A stretch of 64,000 nucleotides of DNA, from assembly GCF_025766255.1 (NCBI RefSeq), contig NW_026516759.1:62001-126000 (forward strand), in the 5' to 3' direction. The position numbers were made by a program, and so were the translations under genes. Source of the stretch: Zychaea mexicana. Its lineage: Eukaryota > Mucoromycota > Mucoromycetes > Mucorales > Lichtheimiaceae. Below, one piece after another: positions 58,577-64,000 of this stretch; within the stretch, counting starts at the first letter, position 1, and each line of letters begins with the position of its first letter. The notes under the pieces were generated by a model. It ran no database searches and was not told where the DNA came from. It worked only from the letters and a program-made list of their open reading frames with translations.

Positions 58577-61502
58577 ATGTAAGATCACGCAACGGTCTGC
58601 AGTATAATGTGATTAGCCTAATTCTTAAATCACTGCTTAGGTCTCGATTGTGTGTTAAAAATTTACCAAAATATCTGTCTGAAGAAGATTTCCGCAAGCA
58701 CTTTGCTGCGAAGGGTGAGGTGACCGATGCTAAGCTCATGAAGACTGGGTAAGTGGCACTTGATAAACTTTTTCTTTTGGAAAGATCTCGGGCGAAAAGA
58801 TTTTTTGTGTATAGAACTAACGGAATGGCCATATAGTCAAGGACGATCGCGGCGATTTGGCTTTGTGGGTTATCGTACAGAAAAGGCAGCCGAAGAAGCT
58901 TTGGCGTACTTTAACAACAGCTTTATCAACATGTCAAAAATCGTAGTGGAAAAGGCAATTCCGGTAAAATTATACTCCAACCCTATTTAGTATGTCGATT
59001 GGAACTGTCATCATTGAACCTAACCAAATGTTATACCTATATTTAATATAAAGTATGGATCAGAAGACCTTAATCGTCCCTGGAGTAAATACTCTACTGG
59101 TTCATCGGCATTTGAAAAGGTGCATGGATCAGAGAAAAAGCAAGACGAGTTCCAAGTTGAAGAAACAGACGCATTTCGTGAACAGCAACAAAAGATGCAA
59201 GAGCATGTCAACACATTCACCAACGCTGAAAACGATCCTAAGTTACAAGAGTTTTTGGGTGTCATGGCAGCGCGATCAAAGGGCAAGACATGGGCAAACG
59301 ACGATCTAACAGTTTTGGAAAAATCAAAGGATCAGGATGTTGTCAAACAGATAGTAGCAGACTCAGATGACGATTTATACGACGAACTTCCTTCAAAACA
59401 ATCAGGGACGAAAGAAGACAATGACAACGGGGACGACGATAAAATGGATGAAGACAACGTGAAATTGAACGACGAAACAGCAAGCGGCTCTAGAGCGATG
59501 GATGTAGATGAACATAACCCACACGTGCGTAATCAGGCACCTATGGACGTTACCGAGCAAATTGAAGACACAGGTCGCTTGTTCGTACGGAATTTGGCTT
59601 ATACATGCACGGAAGACGATTTGCGCGAGCTGTTTTCTCGATACGGATCCTTGGCAGAGGTGAGCTACATTATTTGAAGGCAAGTATATTTATGGTGGTT
59701 GTGGTAACTAAATATTATAAACACGGTAGATCCATATGCCAATTTCCAAAGATACCAAACGACCCAAGGGTTTCGCGTATGTCACATTTACACTTCCAGA
59801 GCATGCTGTGAAAGCGCACAAGGATATGGATATGAAGAATTTCCAGGGCCGTTTGATCCACATTTTACCGAGCAAAGAAAAGCCTCAGCAAAAAGAGGAG
59901 GAAATCCTTGGTCCTAACGGCATGAAGATGAGCAAGTTCAAGCAACAAAAGGAATTGGATCGCAAGAAAAATGCAGGCAGCGAATTCAACTGGAACTCGC
60001 TGTATATGAGTGTGCGTATACCTCAATAGTGTGTCGTCGATGGATATTCTTACTTGTCGTTGTATTGTGAAAGACTGACACTGAAAACTGACCTTATATA
60101 GAGCGATGCTGTTGCAGAGTCCATTGCCAATCGTCTCGGTATTGACAAGGCCACGTTGTTGAATCCTAACGCAGACAATATGGCTGTCCGACTTGCGTTG
60201 GCAGAAACAGAAATTGTGAATGAAACCAAAAAGTTCTTTGAACAGCATGGTATTGTTTTGGATGCATTCGGTGACAAGACGCGCAGTGACACCATTCTCC
60301 TTGTGAAGAACACGCCTTATGGTACATCCGAGGATGACATGAGAGAGTTGTTTGGGCGATTCGGCGAACTGGGCAGAGTAAGTAAAGAAAGAAAGGAAAA
60401 GGACAACAAGAGCAAAAAAAAACTGATATATGCCGTTTTGAAAATTAGGTATTGGTCCCACCTGCCAAAACAATGGCTGTTGTAGAGTTTTTAGAACCTA
60501 GCGAAGCTCGTGCAGCATTAAAACAACTCGCATATCGTCGCTACAAGGATACTTTGTTGTATCTTGAAAAAGCACCTAGCGGCTTGTTCAAGGACAAGTT
60601 CAATCCGGAGATGCTCAAGAAGACACAAGAGGATGCCAAACAGGTGGTAAGCGGTGCAGACTTTATTGCCGTGGACCAAGGTGATGTCGACGAGAGCAAC
60701 CTTGGCACCCTTTTCGTCAAGAACCTCAATTTCAAGACAACACCCGACCGGTTACAAAAGGCATTCATGGGCATCGAAGGCTACCGGTCATCTCGTATCA
60801 AGGTCAAACCGGATGCAAAGAACCCTGGCAAAACTTTGAGTATGGGCTTTGGTTTCATTGAGTTCAAAACCAAGGAATTTGCAGAAAAAGCACTTCGTGC
60901 TATGCAGGTACAGTATCACAAATGCGTTGCTAGCTGAGATTTCTGTTGCTTATCCATTATACTGCTACATAGGGATATACGCTCGATGGTCACGTCTTGC
61001 AGTTGAAATTCTCAAATGCCAGTGCAAGCGCTACGTCTACCAAAACCGAAAAGAAACCCGAAACGACCAAACTTATGGTGCGCAATATACCGTTTGAAGC
61101 AACAAAGAAGGATTTACAAGAACTGTTTGGGTAAGTAGATTAGACTATACAGCATCTTTCTGCAAATAAGCGGAGACATTCCACTTGACGCCTAACGTTG
61201 TTCAATATAGAACACATGGAAAGATGGAATCTGTTCGATTACCCAACAAAGCCACTGGTGGTCATCGTGGTTTTGCCTTCTTGAACTTTTCTACCAAGCA
61301 AGAAGCCAAGAATGTCTATGACAGCATGGGTAATATTCACTTGTACGGCCGTCATCTTGTCTTGGAATGGGCTAACGAAGATGAGGGTGTCGATGCTCTG
61401 CGAGAAAAGACTGGAAAGAGTTTCGCGAAGGAAGAGCGAATTGGTGGACGATTAAACAAGAAGCGCAAGGTCGAAGTAGACGAAGGGGAAGAAGAGTTTT
61501 AA
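58577..61502 (+). CDS. Mrd1/RBM19, multi-RRM rRNA processing factor
   Basis: Nine exons: 58577-58578, 58641-58748, 58837-58963, 59054-59659, 59730-60011, 60102-60377, 60449-60907, 60973-61130 and 61211-61502. They give 769 residues. The initiator ATG is split: AT in exon 1, G at the start of exon 2, yielding MSRLCVKNLPKYLSEEDF, which aligns exactly with the family start MSRLxVKNLP. RRM1 has SRRFGFVGYRTEKAAEEA; RRM2 starts GRLFVRNLAYTCTEDDLREL; RRM3 has TILLVKNTPYGTSEDDMREL; RRM4 has GTLFVKNLNFKTTPDRLQKA; RRM5 has KLMVRNIPFEATKKDLQELF and GGHRGFAFLNF. Five RRMs, as in Mrd1. It acts in the nucleolus in 18S pre-rRNA processing. An acidic linker and a short basic C-terminus are present. Confidence 0.92.
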
Positions 61503-64000
61503 TTCACTTTTTGTTTTTCTTTTATACTCATCCATCTCTTTAATTTCGCATCATCTTTGTATTTTCTATTCTGGCTTTTCTTCTTCTGCATCCTGTATTC
61601 CCTCATATAACTTTTAATGGTTTTTATTATATATTACATTTGCACATTTGTACCAAATTAAAAAAAGAACTCATTGCATATTCAAAAACGCAAAAAGTCT
61701 AATATATGTGGCTATATGCTATCAAAAGCTTTACTTTATGTACAAGATGTTGTAGCAGTTATTCAGGAAGGTGATCAAAAAGTTTAGATGCATAGTGTAC
61801 ATGCTTAGTGAGAATAGATCATATCATAGAAGCAGAAAGCTTGTCCATCCAGCGGTTAGTGATGATGAAGAAGTGAATAATTGGCATAACATAGATCTCA
61901 CCAGTACGTGCTTGATTGATTGACACTTTTGTAAGCGGCTCCAACCGTTTGAGCGTATTGTCGGCGAATAGTGAATGTCAAGGTTTGTATATGATGCTGC
62001 AACGCGCATTCTTTGGTATGCGATATAGCGATGAATACTACTGGCGCCGCTAACAGACGCACACTAGACAATATGGCTTTTGAACTTGCTCTGTTATTCA
62101 CTTCCTTGTTGAGATACATGGTACAACAATTTCCCTTAAAGTACGTAGAGCCACTTTCAGATGATATGGAAAGTCATGCTCTTCAGTCCAAGGACATTAT
62201 ACGAAACTACCTTTTTTCCATAAGCATCACATGTTCCTTCAAGGTAAATGTTTGCTGACAGATATCACTCAAAGTGGCGTCATTTCGAGACAAACTGTTA
62301 TGCATGTGTGAATTTCGATATGTCAAGCGTCTTTCATGGCGATCGATAGAATATAAACCTTCATTTCCTGATCCATGATGCAACTGAGGCCATTGGTAAC
62401 GAGTACCAACTAGCAGAGTTTACTTTCGGTTATGTATGAAAGAAAGGGTGTGTATAATCACTCCTTATTTAGTAAGCTCTTGGGATGTATGCACATACAA
62501 AGCCCTTGAGTAGTTGTGTGAGATGCGCCAATAGGTATTTTAGTTAATAACACAATGTACTACCAAACTCACTTTATAAAAAAGTCAGAAAGAGAGATGA
62601 TTTAGTATCGTACCACCTCAATTGCTTCGGTCGGTCAATATTTTACTGGATTCAGGAAACTGAATGAAAGAAAACAAAAAAGACCTTTCCAGTTCTTGTA
62701 CCAGGCCTACTCTCCCTCTTCTTTCCCTCCCTAGGAAAGAAAAACCATGGGCAGTCCAATTGAGAGCACGTTGAGTTTTTTTTTCAGGTCAAGGCGCGCA
62801 AAGTAGGAGGTAAAGTTTATAATTAAGGGACAGGTGCCTGTACAATGATCGGAGCTCTCCAACGGTTTATTCATGGCGATCTCTTTCTTTTTCTTTGTTG
62901 TGTTGGTAATTTTCGCCCTGAAGCACAAGAACGCCCAAAAGGTGGTAGCCTTAAAAGTCAAAATGGCATCACTTTTTGGAGTCGGTAACAGGCTGTAATG
63001 GTTTATCGTATCTCCACTCTAAGATGCAGACTTCAACTGCACAACCCATGAAGCTCATATTTGTAGCGGAGGATGGTAGTAATTATAGCAACAAGGCTGA
63101 CTTTCAGTAGCATGGGTTCCATTGAAAACAGTGGAAACAGTCTCTTCCTGTCAATGTCTCGTGCATTTACTTTTAGCAATATCATATCTGTCTTTTTTGT
63201 TCATGTCATGTCTCTCCGCGAATAATTTCCAGCTTTGACCTGAAGAGAAGTAGCGCATACGTATCGTCTATCGTTACTACCCTACTGTTATTACGACGGA
63301 TATGCACACAAAGGAAGACTATTTAATTTCATGTGATATGTTATAAGATCCAAGCATGTGTCACAAGTGCTCTTTTCGTAAATGCCGATGATGAGACGGC
63401 TATTCTTCCGGAACAATTCTTATTCGTAATAGTTCAATGACGGTGTGCGACTGCGTTAAGGAAGTACAGTACAGCACAATGGTGAATTAATGTCCCTGTT
63501 CATTTTACAAACACTAATCACTGACAAGCAATATCAACAACTTCGCAACGCACCTTTCTAAAGAACATATTCCACATAATAGTCTTCCGATTGCTAATAA
63601 TGTCGACGCAGACAAACAATTACAATATATTGACGCAGGTCGTGATTTGTCTCGAAGATGTGGTGTGGTGGCTCGTAAATCAGATTTGAGCTTAGATAGC
63701 GGCATAATGTAGAAAAATAGATAAGCATCCGCAGATCAAAGTAGACCACAAGCAAGTGACTCCCAATATCAGCAGCAGCAGCAGCAGCAGCATCATGAGG
63801 AGTACATATACACCTTTTCGCTCTCTCCTTCATCAATAGCAAAGATGGGTTATGCTGCTTCTAGTAGTGGCAGCATATGTCGTGCAACGCACACATACTA
63901 TTGACAGATTCTCAGGACACAGTTGATTTCCTTTGCCCACGATGTTTTACACGGATCAAAAGGAGTCAATGTGTATTTACTGTCCTGGAAAGCATTGTAC
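61503..64000. other. Terminal region without a recognisable gene
   Basis: Short ORFs overlap on both strands at 61824-62258, namely minus MYLNKEVNNRASSKAILSSV and plus MAFELALLFTSLLRYMV. They occupy the same bases; neither has a known motif and I cannot choose between them. A CAG microsatellite lies at 63771-63793. The rest is AT-rich. Confidence 0.4.
63771..63793. repeat. CAG microsatellite
   Basis: Seven or eight CAG units, not within a supported ORF. Confidence 0.85.

Noticed and set aside
62013..62258. Overlapping plus and minus ORFs near the window end
   Set aside because: They occupy the same bases, neither matches a family, and exon partners could not be established.

Overview
The window is eukaryotic. 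It has short spliceosomal introns (mostly 50-170 bases, GT-AG), dense intron-rich housekeeping genes, and a fungal set of conserved proteins. An IKS1-type kinase, an Mrd1/RBM19 protein, a COX7-like subunit, a GH15 glucoamylase and an AT-AC U12-type intron together suggest an early-diverging filamentous fungus, most likely Mucoromycota. That assignment is inference. No rRNA, tRNA, CRISPR or bacterial-type gene was recognised.

Left host block (1-11423): a Gln/Pro-rich putative regulator with an unexplained interior break, NC2-beta (Dr1), LSM12 with a minor-spliceosome intron, a GPATCH4-like nucleolar protein, and an IKS1-like kinase on the minus strand.

Mobile block (11433-46842): three near-identical Mutator-like elements (MULE-A, B, C) lie in direct orientation and are separated by cargo. 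The outermost ends carry 102-108 bp terminal inverted repeats and are flanked by the 9-bp direct repeat AACGCGAAA (11424-11432 and 46843-46851), the target-duplication size typical of MULEs. The inner MULE ends have no matching duplications. The simplest reading is that the whole 35,410 bp sits at one insertion site as a composite element, MULE-cargo-MULE-cargo-MULE. The left cargo copy is the right one with exactly 10,004 bp removed. Each MULE encodes a FAR1-like/DDE/SWIM transposase plus a downstream OTU-type cysteine-protease domain; only copy C keeps an uninterrupted transposase. The cargo holds GNAT acetyltransferases, an unknown gene pair, an acyl-CoA synthetase pseudogene and a second, nested transposon (30665-38525). 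That nested element has its own inverted repeats, a different MULE-type transposase, a LINE ORF1 remnant, a Mei2-type RRM gene fragment and a Gln-rich pseudogene.

Right host block (46843-64000): COX7-like subunit (the giant element sits about 160 bp upstream of its start), the APC/C activator Cdh1/Fizzy-related, a two-TM Pro-rich membrane protein, a gene-poor 2.6 kb stretch, a secreted GH15 glucoamylase, TRAPPC4/Trs23, mitochondrial ribosomal protein mL43, and Mrd1/RBM19, whose start codon is split by an intron. The last 2.5 kb shows no convincing gene.

The host genes are ordinary nuclear housekeeping functions (transcription, RNA metabolism, cell cycle, trafficking, respiration) plus starch degradation. 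The mobile block is the accessory part.
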